A stretch of 64,000 nt of DNA from Thalassobacillus devorans MSP14 (GTDB taxonomy: Bacteria; Bacillota; Bacilli; Bacillales; Halobacillaceae): assembly GCF_000496835.1 (NCBI RefSeq), contig NZ_KI543236.1, forward strand, positions 888,901 through 952,900, in the 5' to 3' direction. Below are positions 44,775-54,830 of the stretch, in pieces. The position numbers were made by a program, and so were the translations under genes. The notes beneath the pieces are model-generated. The model worked only from the letters and a program-made list of their open reading frames with translations, did not search any database and was not told the origin of the DNA. Positions within the stretch are counted from its first letter, which is position 1; each line of letters begins with the position of its first letter.

Positions 44775-47700
44775 CTGAAACCAAGAAAATCAACAAAGTT
44801 TTAGTAGCTAATCGCGGGGAAATCGCTATCCGGGTTTTTCGTGCCTGTACCGAATTGAATATTCGTACTGTGGCTGTTTATTCGAAAGAAGATACCGGTG
44901 CGTTCCACCGTTACAAAGCGGATGAAGCATATCTTGTCGGTGAGGGCAAAAAGCCGATTGATGCGTATTTAGACATTGAGGGCATCATTGAAATAGCCAA
45001 AAATGTCGGGGTAGATGCCATTCACCCCGGGTATGGATTCTTGTCAGAAAACATTGACTTTGCTCGTCGCTGTGAAGAAGAAGGCATCATTTTCATTGGG
45101 CCAAGCAGTGAACACTTAAATATGTTCGGGGATAAAGTCAAAGCACGTGATCAGGCGGTACAAGCCGGTATTCCTGTCATTCCAGGGAGTGACGGCCCGG
45201 TTTCAAGCTTTGATGAAGTAAAAGAATTCGGCGAGAAACATGGCTATCCGATCATCATTAAAGCAGCATTAGGAGGAGGCGGCCGCGGTATGCGGATCGT
45301 ACGTAATCCTGATAATGTCCATGAAGCCTACGACCGTGCCAAATCAGAAGCAAAGGCCGCTTTTGGAAATGATGATGTCTATGTTGAACGGTTGATAGAG
45401 GAACCGAAGCATATCGAAGTTCAGATTTTGGGTGATATCGATAAAAATATCGTCCATTTATATGAACGGGACTGCTCTGTCCAGCGTCGCCATCAAAAAG
45501 TAGTCGAAGTAGCACCAAGCGTGTCTCTGACGGACCAGTTACGGGAAGAAATCTGTGACGCTGCAGTGAAATTGATGAAGAACGTAGACTATATCAACGC
45601 CGGGACTGTGGAATTTCTTGTCACAGATAACGAATATTTCTTTATTGAAGTCAATCCACGGGTTCAGGTAGAGCATACCATTACGGAATTGATTACCGGG
45701 GTTGACATTGTACAGACCCAGCTCAAAATAGCAGAAGGTTATTCGCTGCATGAGGACTATGTAGGTATTCCTGAACAATCAGAAATCCGCACCCATGGGT
45801 ATGCGATTCAGTCCCGAGTGACTACAGAGGATCCATTGAATAACTTCATGCCAGATACAGGTAAAATCATGGCATACCGCTCCGGTGGCGGTTTCGGTGT
45901 CCGGCTGGATGCAGGAAACGGCTTCCAGGGTGCTGTCATTTCTCCATACTATGACTCTTTACTTGTTAAGGTTTCCACTTGGGCGCTTACCTTTGATCAG
46001 GCAGCTAAAAAGATGGTGCGTAATCTGAGAGAGTTCAGAATAAGAGGAATCAAAACGAATATTCCTTTCCTGGAGAATGTCATCCAGCATAACCAATTCC
46101 TGTCGGGAGAATATAATACGACATTCATCGATCGTTCCCCTGAATTGTTCGTGTTTCCAAAGCGGAAAGACCGTGGTACGAAAATGCTTAATTATATCGC
46201 GGACAAGACTGTCAACGGTTTTGAAGGAGTCGAAAATAAAAAGAAACCAGTATTTGAAAAACCTAGGATTCCAAAAGTCAGATATTCAGAGCCAATACCT
46301 GAGGGTACCAAACAGGTTTTGGATCATCAGGGCCCGGAAGGATTGGCAAACTGGCTGAAAGACCAAAAAGAGGTATTGCTGACAGACACCACATTCCGGG
46401 ATGCCCATCAGTCTTTACTGGCTACAAGGGTCCGCACCAAGGATTTGGATATGATTGCAGAACCGACCGCGCGTCTGTTGCCTGACTTGTTTTCCGTTGA
46501 AATGTGGGGAGGAGCTACCTTTGACGTGGCATCCCGATTCCTGAAAGAAGATCCATGGCAGCGTTTATTGAAACTGCGGGAAAAAATGCCGAATGTATTG
46601 TTCCAGATGCTTTTACGGGCCAGCAATGCAGTCGGATATAAAAATTACCCGGACAACCTGATTCGGGAGTTTGTGGAAAAGAGTGCAACAGCTGGTATTG
46701 ATGTCTTCCGGATCTTTGACAGTCTCAACTGGATCGATGGAATGAAGCTTGCAATCGATTCTGTCCGTGAAAATGAAAAAGTGGCAGAAGCAGCTCTTTG
46801 TTATACTGGAGATATTTTGGATTCCTCAAGACCGAAATATGATTTAGACTATTACGTTCGTATGGCGAAGGAATTACAAAATGCCGGAGCCCATATCCTT
46901 GGTATCAAAGATATGGCAGGACTGTTGAAACCGGAGGCTGCTTATCAACTTGTCTCCAGCTTAAAGGACTCGATCGATATACCGATCCACCTTCATACCC
47001 ATGATACGAGCGGCAATGGTATTTTCACCTATGCCCGTGCAGTGGAGGCTGGAGTGGATGTTGTTGATGTAGCCACAGGCTCCATGGCAGGCTTAACCTC
47101 TCAGCCGAGCGCAAACAGTCTCTATTATGCACTGGAGAGCAATGACCGTAAGCCGAATGTCGACATCAAAGCATATGAGGAGTTAGGACATTACTGGGAA
47201 GATATCCGCAAATATTATTTCGATTTTGAAAGTGGCATGATGTCCCCGCATACGGAAGTGTACGAGCATGAAATGCCAGGCGGCCAATACAGTAACCTGC
47301 AGCAGCAGGCTAAAGCAGTGGGCCTTGGCGATCGCTGGGATGAAGTCAAGAAGATGTATCGGAGAGTTAACGATATGTTTGGAGACATTGTCAAAGTTAC
47401 ACCTTCCTCCAAGGTTGTCGGAGATATGGCCCTTTTCATGGTACAGAATGACTTGACCGAAGACGATGTCTACGACCAGGGAGATTCACTGGCATTTCCT
47501 GACTCAGTCGTGGAGTTCTTCGAAGGATATCTGGGGCAGCCCTATCAAGGTTTTCCTTCCGAACTTCAGCGCATCGTGCTGAAAGGCAGAAAACCGATTG
47601 AGGTACGCCCTGGTGAATTATTGCCTCCAGTAGATTTCAAGGAACTGCGGGATACGCTGTTCCATTCACTCGACCGTCAAGTGACCAGTTTTGATATGAT

Positions 47701-48214
47701 CACTTATGCCCTTTACCCTAAGGTATTCATGGATCATCATCGCTTTTATGAGCAATACGGTGACATGTCCGTACTGGATACACCAACATTCTTCTATGGT
47801 ATGCGTCTGGGAGAAGAAATCGAGGTGGAGATCGAACAGGGTAAGACATTGATTGTGAAGCTGGTTTCCATCGGCGAAGCCCAGGCTGATGGGACACGGA
47901 CTGTCTACTTTGAACTGAACGGACAGCCACGTGAAGTGGTCGTTAAAGATCACAGCATCAAAGCAGCAGTCGAGGAACGGCCTAAAGCTGATAAAACCAA
48001 TGAAAAGCATATCGGAGCAAGTATGCCCGGAACGGTCATTAAAGTCCTTGCTGAAAAAGGGGAAAAGGTTGAAAAAGGCGACCATTTGATGATAACCGAG
48101 GCAATGAAGATGGAAACGACTGTCCAGGCACCATTCGCCGGGCAGATCAAAGATATCTATGTCAAAAATAATGGTGCTATCCACGTAGGGGATTTATTGA
48201 TTGAATTTGAATAA
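44771..48214 (+). CDS. pycA: Pyruvate carboxylase
   Basis: 1147 residues, a full-length single-chain enzyme that makes oxaloacetate from pyruvate and bicarbonate. The biotin carboxylase ATP-grasp domain (1-455) has GGGGRGMRIV (about 165) and EVNPRVQVEHT (about 291). The carboxyltransferase TIM barrel (about 530-800) has TTFRDAHQSLLATRVRT. The C-terminal biotinyl domain carries the biotin lysine in ITEAMKMETT (about 1112). It overlaps ftsW by 4 bp. A stable hairpin (48228-48259) without a T-run follows. Confidence 0.96.
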   Translation: MTETKKINKVLVANRGEIAIRVFRACTELNIRTVAVYSKEDTGAFHRYKADEAYLVGEGKKPIDAYLDIEGIIEIAKNVGVDAIHPGYGFLSENIDFARRCEEEGIIFIGPSSEHLNMFGDKVKARDQAVQAGIPVIPGSDGPVSSFDEVKEFGEKHGYPIIIKAALGGGGRGMRIVRNPDNVHEAYDRAKSEAKAAFGNDDVYVERLIEEPKHIEVQILGDIDKNIVHLYERDCSVQRRHQKVVEVAPSVSLTDQLREEICDAAVKLMKNVDYINAGTVEFLVTDNEYFFIEVNPRVQVEHTITELITGVDIVQTQLKIAEGYSLHEDYVGIPEQSEIRTHGYAIQSRVTTEDPLNNFMPDTGKIMAYRSGGGFGVRLDAGNGFQGAVISPYYDSLLVKVSTWALTFDQAAKKMVRNLREFRIRGIKTNIPFLENVIQHNQFLSGEYNTTFIDRSPELFVFPKRKDRGTKMLNYIADKTVNGFEGVENKKKPVFEKPRIPKVRYSEPIPEGTKQVLDHQGPEGLANWLKDQKEVLLTDTTFRDAHQSLLATRVRTKDLDMIAEPTARLLPDLFSVEMWGGATFDVASRFLKEDPWQRLLKLREKMPNVLFQMLLRASNAVGYKNYPDNLIREFVEKSATAGIDVFRIFDSLNWIDGMKLAIDSVRENEKVAEAALCYTGDILDSSRPKYDLDYYVRMAKELQNAGAHILGIKDMAGLLKPEAAYQLVSSLKDSIDIPIHLHTHDTSGNGIFTYARAVEAGVDVVDVATGSMAGLTSQPSANSLYYALESNDRKPNVDIKAYEELGHYWEDIRKYYFDFESGMMSPHTEVYEHEMPGGQYSNLQQQAKAVGLGDRWDEVKKMYRRVNDMFGDIVKVTPSSKVVGDMALFMVQNDLTEDDVYDQGDSLAFPDSVVEFFEGYLGQPYQGFPSELQRIVLKGRKPIEVRPGELLPPVDFKELRDTLFHSLDRQVTSFDMITYALYPKVFMDHHRFYEQYGDMSVLDTPTFFYGMRLGEEIEVEIEQGKTLIVKLVSIGEAQADGTRTVYFELNGQPREVVVKDHSIKAAVEERPKADKTNEKHIGASMPGTVIKVLAEKGEKVEKGDHLMITEAMKMETTVQAPFAGQIKDIYVKNNGAIHVGDLLIEFE

Positions 48215-48713
48215 TTGGTAACAATAAGGGCTGGCCGCTGCATATTCAATGGCCAGCCTCAACTATGGAAATAAAACTGAAAGTAAAAAAGAGGAAACAT
48301 GTTTGTTACAATTTTGTTCAATTTGTAGTATTAACAGCATTGAAATGTAAAAAACACTTGCAAATGAGGCTGTTGTTTGCTAGAAATATATAGGGGATAA
48401 TTATTGTGATAAATTCGTAAAACCCCTGTTGCATAAGGGTTTTCAGCGGAATAAGGTAGAAGGTGGGAAAGCTTACCTGCCTTTTATTTTATTATGGAGG
48501 CTGTTTTCACAAATTTGTCACATTTCGTATAAAAAAGCGTGATTAAATAGATTGAAAATAAATTCCATGATACAATGGCGTTGATGCCCCACGGGCTATG
48601 TAAAGGCTGATTAGCCTATATAGACCTTTTTGATATACCACCCGAAAAAACACAGCTTCCATAAATGTCGAACAATTGTTTTATGAGGGAGGTAGAAGGA
48701 GGAAGATAAACTG
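48215..48713 (+). other. Long pycA-ctaB intergenic region with promoter candidates, ctaA absent
   Basis: 499 bp without a gene on either strand. It contains the pycA hairpin GGGCTGGCC/GGCCAGCC, TTGTTT-17 bp-GATAAT (48373-48401) followed by a TTGTGA half-site, a hairpin AAAACCCC...AGGGTTTT, and an extended -10 TGATACAAT (48568-48576) suited to ctaB. B. subtilis has the divergent heme A synthase gene ctaA here, and no remnant of it is visible. Confidence 0.6.
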
Positions 48714-49646
48714 ATGAATAATACAAGAACAGTCGAAGCTTCATCGTCTCAAGTCATTAACCATTCGACTGTCAGCAAATCATCACTTTGGGCTGATATC
48801 ATGAGTCTGATCAAAATCGGGATCATCAATTCCAATTTGATTACGACATTCGCTGGTTTTTGGCTGGCCATCTACTTTACCGGGTCATCCTTCACAGCTC
48901 ATTGGGCGACATTTTTGCTTACGATGGCCGGATCTGCTGCGATCATAGCGGGCGGCTGTATCCTCAACAACTGGTATGACCGGGATATTGATCCAATTAT
49001 GACCAGGACGAAAACCCGCCCGACCGTAACAGGAACTATCTCCCTGTCTCACATAAGGAATATGGGGATCGTAGTTTCCGCCCTCGGCTTTCTACTATTG
49101 TTATTTACTACAATCGAAGCAGCGCTTCTTGGTGCCTTCGGATGGTTTGTATATGTGTACCTTTACACGATGTGGTCTAAAAGAAGATATACAATTAACA
49201 CGGTGATCGGCAGTTTCTCCGGTGCGGTTCCTCCGCTCATTGGCTGGGCAGCAATTGAACCTGGTCTTCGCTTAGAAGCTCTTATCCTGTTTCTGATCAT
49301 GTTCATATGGCAGCCCCCACACTTCCTGGCATTGGCTATGAAGAAAAAGGAAGAATATAAAGCAGCCAATATTCCGATGCTACCAGTAGTTCACGGTTTC
49401 GGGATCACCAAGCGTCAGATGGTTGTCTACGTGGCTTGTCTATTGCCTTTGCCAATCTATCTAGCTTCTTTAGGTTCCATTTTCATGATAGTAAGCAGTT
49501 TGCTGACTGCAGGCTGGTTAGTACTAGCAATCGCAGGTTTTAAAATGAAGGACGATATCAAATGGGCGACATGGATGTTCCTTTATTCCTTGTTATATTT
49601 GACAATTATCTTCCCATTGATGGTCATCGTCACATTACCATATTAA
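48714..49646 (+). CDS. ctaB: Protoheme IX farnesyltransferase (heme O synthase)
   Basis: 310 residues with nine membrane helices of the UbiA family. It adds the farnesyl chain to heme b, the first step toward heme A for the caa3 oxidase. The prenyl-diphosphate motif NNWYDRDIDPIMTRTKTRP (about residues 86-104) and the second loop MFIWQPPHFLALA are present. RBS AAGGAGG lies 10 nt before the ATG. First gene of ctaBCDEFG. Confidence 0.94.
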   Translation: MNNTRTVEASSSQVINHSTVSKSSLWADIMSLIKIGIINSNLITTFAGFWLAIYFTGSSFTAHWATFLLTMAGSAAIIAGGCILNNWYDRDIDPIMTRTKTRPTVTGTISLSHIRNMGIVVSALGFLLLLFTTIEAALLGAFGWFVYVYLYTMWSKRRYTINTVIGSFSGAVPPLIGWAAIEPGLRLEALILFLIMFIWQPPHFLALAMKKKEEYKAANIPMLPVVHGFGITKRQMVVYVACLLPLPIYLASLGSIFMIVSSLLTAGWLVLAIAGFKMKDDIKWATWMFLYSLLYLTIIFPLMVIVTLPY

Positions 49647-49727
49647 TATAATCGGATGCAGGTTTAACCGCCTTCATCCGGTTATTAAATAAAAGTAAAG
49701 CTAAAAAGAGAAAGAGAGGTAGTATTC

Positions 49728-50771
49728 ATGAAAGGATGGATGGGAAAATTCCGTGCTCTGTTCATGCTCGGATCGCTCTCCTTAATCCTGTCAGGCTGCG
49801 GAGTTGAAAAATTAAGCGCGCTTAAACCTGCAGGGTATGGAGCGGAACTGTTATACGATTTGATGATTCTTAGTATCGCAATCATGATCTTTGTATTCAT
49901 CGTCGTAATGGCCATTTATACTTTTGTTCTGATTCGTTACCGTCGGAAAAAGGGCCAGGAGGATTATATCCCCAAACAAACAGAAGGTAACAAAGTTCTT
50001 GAAATTATCTGGACAGTCATTCCGATTATCCTATTGTTAGTGTTAGCGGTACCAACAGTTCAGGCTGTCTTCGATTTGGCTGAAACATCTTCAGATAAAG
50101 CTGATATCAGAATCGATGTAACTTCAGCTCAGTTCTGGTGGCAGTTTGACTATGCTGGTGAGGAGATTTCTACCAGTCAGGATCTTTATATCCCTAAAGG
50201 GAAACGCGTATACTTAACGATGAAGTCTGCTGACGTCATCCATTCCTTCTGGGTACCATCGATTGCAGGTAAAATCGATACCAACCCAGGAGATAATGAA
50301 AACACGATGTATCTTGAAGCAAATGAAGAAGGCGTTTACTGGGGACAATGTGCTGAATTGTGCGGTCCATCCCATTCACTGATGGATTTCCGTGTCGTTG
50401 TAGTAAGCCCGGAAGAGTATGAGCAATGGGTGAAGGACATGAAGAATGCGGACCCAGAGGCTAAGCCGGAAACAACAGTTGCTCAAGAAGGACAGAAAAT
50501 CTTCCAAAACAACTGCATGAGTTGTCATGCAATCGGTGCACAGCCTAAAGGCGTAGGTCCTAACTTGACCAATTTTGGTGATCGTTCCAAAGTTGCCGGT
50601 ATTTTAGAGCCTACAAAAGAAAACATCGTGGATTGGATTTTGAATCCGAATGAACATAAACCTGGTAACTCTATGCCGCCAAACCTGGTCAACAAAGAAG
50701 AAGCTGGCAAGGTTGCTGAATACCTGATGCAATTGAAGCCATCAGAAATAACACCTGAAGACGCAAAATAA
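49728..50771 (+). CDS. ctaC: Cytochrome c oxidase subunit II with fused cytochrome c (caa3)
   Basis: 347 residues. Lipobox SLILSGCG (Cys about 24), two membrane helices (about 45-70, 87-110), a cupredoxin domain with CuA ligands in WGQCAELCGPSHSLMDF (about 205-221), and a C-terminal heme c domain with CMSCH (about 264) and a distal Met (NSMPPN). This marks the oxidase as caa3 type, taking electrons from cytochrome c. Confidence 0.96.
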   Translation: MKGWMGKFRALFMLGSLSLILSGCGVEKLSALKPAGYGAELLYDLMILSIAIMIFVFIVVMAIYTFVLIRYRRKKGQEDYIPKQTEGNKVLEIIWTVIPIILLLVLAVPTVQAVFDLAETSSDKADIRIDVTSAQFWWQFDYAGEEISTSQDLYIPKGKRVYLTMKSADVIHSFWVPSIAGKIDTNPGDNENTMYLEANEEGVYWGQCAELCGPSHSLMDFRVVVVSPEEYEQWVKDMKNADPEAKPETTVAQEGQKIFQNNCMSCHAIGAQPKGVGPNLTNFGDRSKVAGILEPTKENIVDWILNPNEHKPGNSMPPNLVNKEEAGKVAEYLMQLKPSEITPEDAK

Positions 50772-50823
50772 ATAAATAAATGAATGATGAGATAGGAAAG
50801 AAGTTTAGAGGGAGGTTAAAAGC

Positions 50824-52683
50824 GTGAGTACTGCAGTAGCGCAAAAGAAAGGCTTCGGCGCTTTTATCTGGGATTACCTGACTACCGTCGACCATAAGAA
50901 AATCGCACATTTATACTTGGTCTCGGGCGGCTTGTTTTTCCTAATGGGCGGTTTAGAAGCAATGATTATCCGGATCCAACTGATGAAACCGGACAACGAA
51001 TTCATCAGTGCCGGTCTTTACAATGAAATGATTACGATGCATGGTACAACTATGATCTTTCTGGCAGCCATGCCATTATTATTCGCTTTAATGAATGCCG
51101 TCGTACCATTACAAATTGGTGCCCGTGACGTAGCATTCCCGTTTCTTAACTCTTTAGGTTTTTGGTTGTTCTTTTTCGGGGGTGTCATTCTTAACTTTTC
51201 CTGGTTTATGGGTGGCGCACCTGATGCTGGGTGGACAGCATATGCTCCATTATCCACTACATCTCCTGGCCATGGGGTAGACTTCTACGTCATAGGCTTA
51301 CAGATTTCTGGTGCCGGAACCTTAATTGGTGGTATCAACTTCCTGGTAACGATCGTCAATATGCGTGCACCCGGTATGAGTTACATGCGTATGCCATTGT
51401 TCACCTGGACGATATTTGTAACAAGTACATTGATTTTATTTGCATTTCCGGCATTGACTGTCGGTTTGTTCCTGATGATGTTCGACCGCATGTTCGGTTC
51501 TGTTTTCTTTGATGTTGCAGCAGGTGGTAACGTCATTATCTGGGAGCACTTATTCTGGATTTTTGGACACCCGGAAGTATATATTCTGATTCTTCCTGTA
51601 TTTGGTGTCTTTAGTGAAGTTTTCGCTACTTTTTCAAAAAAACGCCTTTTCGGTTACTCTGCGATGGTTTTCGCGACCGTATTGATTGGTTTCTTAGGTT
51701 TCATGGTGTGGGCGCACCACATGTTCACAACAGGTATGGGGCCAGTAGCCAACTCGATTTTCGCAGTTACCACTATGGCGATTGCTGTACCGACAGGCAT
51801 TAAGATATTCAACTGGTTATTCACGATGTGGGGCGGATCGATTAAAATGACCTCCGCTATGCTTTGGTCGGTTGCATTCATTCCGACGTTCACGATCGGC
51901 GGTATGACTGGTGTCATGCTTGCTGTAGCAGCAGCCGACTATCAATATCATGATACTTACTTTGTTGTAGCTCACTTCCACTACGTAATTGTCGGTGGTG
52001 TCGTATTCGGTATTTTTGCCGCTCTCCATTATTGGTGGCCGAAGATGTTCGGTAAAGTGTTGAACGAAAAACTGGGAAAATGGGCGTTCTGGCCATTTTT
52101 CATCGGTTTCCATTTGACATTCTTCATTCAGCACTTCCTTGGTCTGATGGGAATGCCTCGACGTTACTGGAAGTTCCTTGAAGGTCAGGGTCTTGCTACT
52201 GGTAACCTGATCAGTACGATCGGTGCTTTCTTCATGGCCCTTGGGGTCATCATTTTCCTTTGGAATGTCATCTACACAGCAGTTAAAGAGCCGAAAGCAT
52301 CTGCCGATCCATTTGACGGCCGTACGCTTGAATGGTCTATTGCATCACCACCGCCGTTCTATAACTTTAAGCAGACACCTTTGGTACGTGGATTAGATGC
52401 ACTATGGATCGAAAAATCAGAAGGTAAGAAGGGAATGACTCCAGCTGAGCCGCTTGGAGACATCCATATGCCTAACGGATCCATCTTACCGTTTGTCATG
52501 TCATTCGGCCTTTTCATTGCTGGATTCGGCTTTATCTATCAAGTCGATAATCCTGTCTGGTTATCTCTTGTATTCATCGGTATGGGTATTTTGTTAGGTG
52601 CCATGTTCGTACGTTCAGTCAAAGACGATCTTGGCTATCATATCCATAAAGAAGATTTAGAAAAGGGGGATGGCCAGCTATGA
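50824..52683 (+). CDS. ctaD: Cytochrome c oxidase subunit I
   Basis: 619 residues with at least twelve membrane helices. It carries the heme a and heme a3-CuB centre. Conserved segments are MHGTTMIFLAAMP (heme a His), WEHLFWIFGHPEVYILILP (CuB His and cross-linked Tyr), WAHHMFTTGM (CuB His pair) and VAHFHYVIVGG (heme ligands). The GTG start follows GGGAGG. ctaE overlaps by 4 bp. Confidence 0.96.
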   Translation: MSTAVAQKKGFGAFIWDYLTTVDHKKIAHLYLVSGGLFFLMGGLEAMIIRIQLMKPDNEFISAGLYNEMITMHGTTMIFLAAMPLLFALMNAVVPLQIGARDVAFPFLNSLGFWLFFFGGVILNFSWFMGGAPDAGWTAYAPLSTTSPGHGVDFYVIGLQISGAGTLIGGINFLVTIVNMRAPGMSYMRMPLFTWTIFVTSTLILFAFPALTVGLFLMMFDRMFGSVFFDVAAGGNVIIWEHLFWIFGHPEVYILILPVFGVFSEVFATFSKKRLFGYSAMVFATVLIGFLGFMVWAHHMFTTGMGPVANSIFAVTTMAIAVPTGIKIFNWLFTMWGGSIKMTSAMLWSVAFIPTFTIGGMTGVMLAVAAADYQYHDTYFVVAHFHYVIVGGVVFGIFAALHYWWPKMFGKVLNEKLGKWAFWPFFIGFHLTFFIQHFLGLMGMPRRYWKFLEGQGLATGNLISTIGAFFMALGVIIFLWNVIYTAVKEPKASADPFDGRTLEWSIASPPPFYNFKQTPLVRGLDALWIEKSEGKKGMTPAEPLGDIHMPNGSILPFVMSFGLFIAGFGFIYQVDNPVWLSLVFIGMGILLGAMFVRSVKDDLGYHIHKEDLEKGDGQL

Positions 52684-53303
52684 GTAACGAAGATATTTTA
52701 AATCCGAAACAAATGCCCCGGGAACCGGAAAAAGCCACCCTTGAAGGCAAGAACAAATTTATTGGGTTCTGGTTCTTCCTTGGTGGAGAAACCGTTCTGT
52801 TCGCAAGTCTTTTCGGAACTTTCCTGGCACTGAGAAATTCAACAGCCGGCGGACCTGGTACTGAAGAGCTGTTCGGACTTGAGCTCGTATTTATCATGAC
52901 AATGCTTCTTCTGACAAGTTCTTTGACAAGCGTGTATGCTATGTATCATATGAAGAATAATGACTTCGGCAAGATGCAGGTATGGCTTGGCGTAACGGTC
53001 GCCCTTGGTCTTGCTTTCTTAGGCGGTGAACTATACGAGTTCAATCACTATATACACGAGTATGAGTTCACTTTCCGTTCTTCTGCATTAGGATCATCTT
53101 TTTATACGCTTGTAGGTTTTCATGGAGGACACGTACTTTTCGGTCTTCTATGGATTGTTACCTTGATGGTGAGGAATGCTAAGCGTGGTCTGAATCTTTA
53201 CAATGCTCCTAAGTTTTATATCGCCAGCTTATACTGGCACTTCATTGACGTCGTTTGGGTATTCATCTTTACAGTTGTCTACCTAATGGGAAAGGTGGGT
53301 TAA
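52680..53303 (+). CDS. ctaE: Cytochrome c oxidase subunit III
   Basis: 207 residues with about five membrane helices, the short Gram-positive form. Typical segments are FIGFWFFLGGETVLFASLF (about 23-41), GFHGGHVLFGLLW (about 147) and YWHFIDVVWVFIF near the C-terminus. It stabilises the oxidase and supports proton uptake. Start overlaps the ctaD stop. Confidence 0.95.
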   Translation: MSNEDILNPKQMPREPEKATLEGKNKFIGFWFFLGGETVLFASLFGTFLALRNSTAGGPGTEELFGLELVFIMTMLLLTSSLTSVYAMYHMKNNDFGKMQVWLGVTVALGLAFLGGELYEFNHYIHEYEFTFRSSALGSSFYTLVGFHGGHVLFGLLWIVTLMVRNAKRGLNLYNAPKFYIASLYWHFIDVVWVFIFTVVYLMGKVG

Positions 53304-53306
53304 TCC

Positions 53307-53630
53307 ATGACAAAAGACACCAATTCCACACATCATAACGAGTTTGAAAAAGCTGAACATAAAGATGAAATGAAACATCAGGTAATCAGTTTTGCGATGA
53401 TGATTATTTTTACTATCGCAGCTTTCGCTGTAGTAGCTACCGATGCTATCGGTAAATATTTTACCATTCCGATTATCCTGTTATTGGCGCTTGTCCAGGT
53501 CATCTTTCAGCTTTATTATTTCATGCATCTGAAAAATAAAGGTCATGAAATGCCTGCATTGATGATTTATGGCGGCATCGCAGTTGCGTTTATGACAATT
53601 CTTACTTTCACAACGATTATTTGGTGGTAA
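53307..53630 (+). CDS. ctaF: Cytochrome c oxidase subunit IVB
   Basis: 107 residues with a charged N-terminus (residues 1-27) and three membrane helices of the COX4/CtaF type. QLYYFMHLKNKGHEMP (about 70-85) is the characteristic loop. Small accessory subunit of caa3. RBS AAAGGTGGG. It ends the structural oxidase genes, and a terminator follows. Confidence 0.9.
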   Translation: MTKDTNSTHHNEFEKAEHKDEMKHQVISFAMMIIFTIAAFAVVATDAIGKYFTIPIILLLALVQVIFQLYYFMHLKNKGHEMPALMIYGGIAVAFMTILTFTTIIWW

Positions 53631-53643
53631 AGAAGCAGATAAG

Positions 53644-53679
53644 AAGAGGTCGGAGCACTATGTTCCGGTCTCTTTCTTC
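53644..53679 (+). terminator. Terminator after ctaF
   Basis: AAGAGGTCGGA pairs with TCCGGTCTCTT (two G-U), then TCTTC. The T-run is interrupted, so read-through to ctaG is possible. Confidence 0.6.
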
Positions 53680-53798
53680 AATTCATGCAAAGTTTTGTCG
53701 CTTTTGTGAATTTTTCTGAGCTTTGGATTTAATAGTCGAGAATTTCGCCAGCTTACGTTAAAATAGGTTATATCATGACCAATATGGAGTGAACGTTT

Positions 53799-54707
53799 AT
53801 GTGGTTAGAATTGCAGATTTTCGGATTCCGTGCGATGTGGAGTCCTTATTACTTCTTGTTTTTATTGTTAGTGGCGGGTATCTATTTCTATTTGACTGGT
53901 CCTGGCCGGCATAGATTCACAAAAGAAGGGCGTCCGTCAGGCAAACAGCAAGCTATGTTCTATACAGGGTTAATCGTCTTATACATCATCAAGGGCTCCC
54001 CGATTGATTTATTAGCCCATATCGTCTTTACAGCTCATATGACACAAATGGCGCTTTATTACTTGTTATTCCCGATTTTGATCATAAAGGGAATACCGAA
54101 GTGGATGTGGGAGAAACTGTTTAATCTTGCGGTAGTACGTCCGGTGTTATTGCTATTGTCTAAACCCTTGATTGCTATATTGCTTTTCAATGGCCTGTTT
54201 TCATTGTATCACCTGCCAGCTGTATTCGATTATGCTAAAACAGGGGAGTTTGTACACGCCGGAGTTACCATCGTCATCTTAATAACGGCATTTTTAATGT
54301 GGATGTCTGTTTTTCCTCCGTTGGAAGAATTGGACCGGCTAAGTGAAATCATGAAAATCGGCTACATCTTTGCCAATGGTGTGCTGATTACGCCAGCTTG
54401 TGCCTTGATTATCTTTGCCGAGGCACCTATGTATGCGACATTTACAGAAGGCGGGCCATGGGTACAGGCTTTAAGTCTTTGTGTTCCCCAGGATGTACTG
54501 AATGGTATGTCAGGGCTGAAGATGAGTGGCCCGGAACTATTTTCCCCGCTTTCTCTGTTAGATGACCAGCAGACAGCTGGAATCATCATGAAAGTGGCAC
54601 AGGAAATCATTTTCGGTACAATCATCGCTAAAATATTTTTTACCTGGTTCAACAAAGAACGGGATGTCATTGATCCGTTACCAGCTAATGCTCAACAGGA
54701 TTCCTGA
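53799..54707 (+). CDS. ctaG: Cytochrome c oxidase assembly factor CtaG (caa3_CtaG)
   Basis: 302 residues with about seven membrane helices. The family (unrelated to Cox11) helps build the CuB-containing site of caa3 oxidase. Segments such as AHIVFTAHMTQMALYYLLFPILIIKGIP and NGLFSLYHLP carry the conserved His residues. RBS TGGAGTGA. Positioned after ctaF as in B. subtilis. Confidence 0.92.
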   Translation: MWLELQIFGFRAMWSPYYFLFLLLVAGIYFYLTGPGRHRFTKEGRPSGKQQAMFYTGLIVLYIIKGSPIDLLAHIVFTAHMTQMALYYLLFPILIIKGIPKWMWEKLFNLAVVRPVLLLLSKPLIAILLFNGLFSLYHLPAVFDYAKTGEFVHAGVTIVILITAFLMWMSVFPPLEELDRLSEIMKIGYIFANGVLITPACALIIFAEAPMYATFTEGGPWVQALSLCVPQDVLNGMSGLKMSGPELFSPLSLLDDQQTAGIIMKVAQEIIFGTIIAKIFFTWFNKERDVIDPLPANAQQDS

Positions 54708-54714
54708 TGACTAT

Positions 54715-54747
54715 AAAGCTTTCCTGATTTATCAGGAAAGCTTTTAT
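54715..54747 (+). terminator. Terminator of ctaG
   Basis: AAAGCTTTCCTGA / TCAGGAAAGCTTT with a 4-nt loop, then TTAT. Confidence 0.88.
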
Positions 54748-54830
54748 ATTAAATCGGATGCTTGTCTAAATCAGAGATCTTTATTAGTATGAAAGAGAAT
54801 CAGGATATTGCTTGAAGGGAATGAACGTCC

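Noticed and set aside
47666-48184. 172-codon minus-strand ORF inside pycA
   Set aside because: Antisense to the carboxyltransferase end and biotinyl domain of pyruvate carboxylase, with no start signals.
48404-48530. Rex or ResD sites in the pycA-ctaB gap
   Set aside because: TTGTGA and TTCACAA half-sites are present but are not paired at the right distance and orientation.
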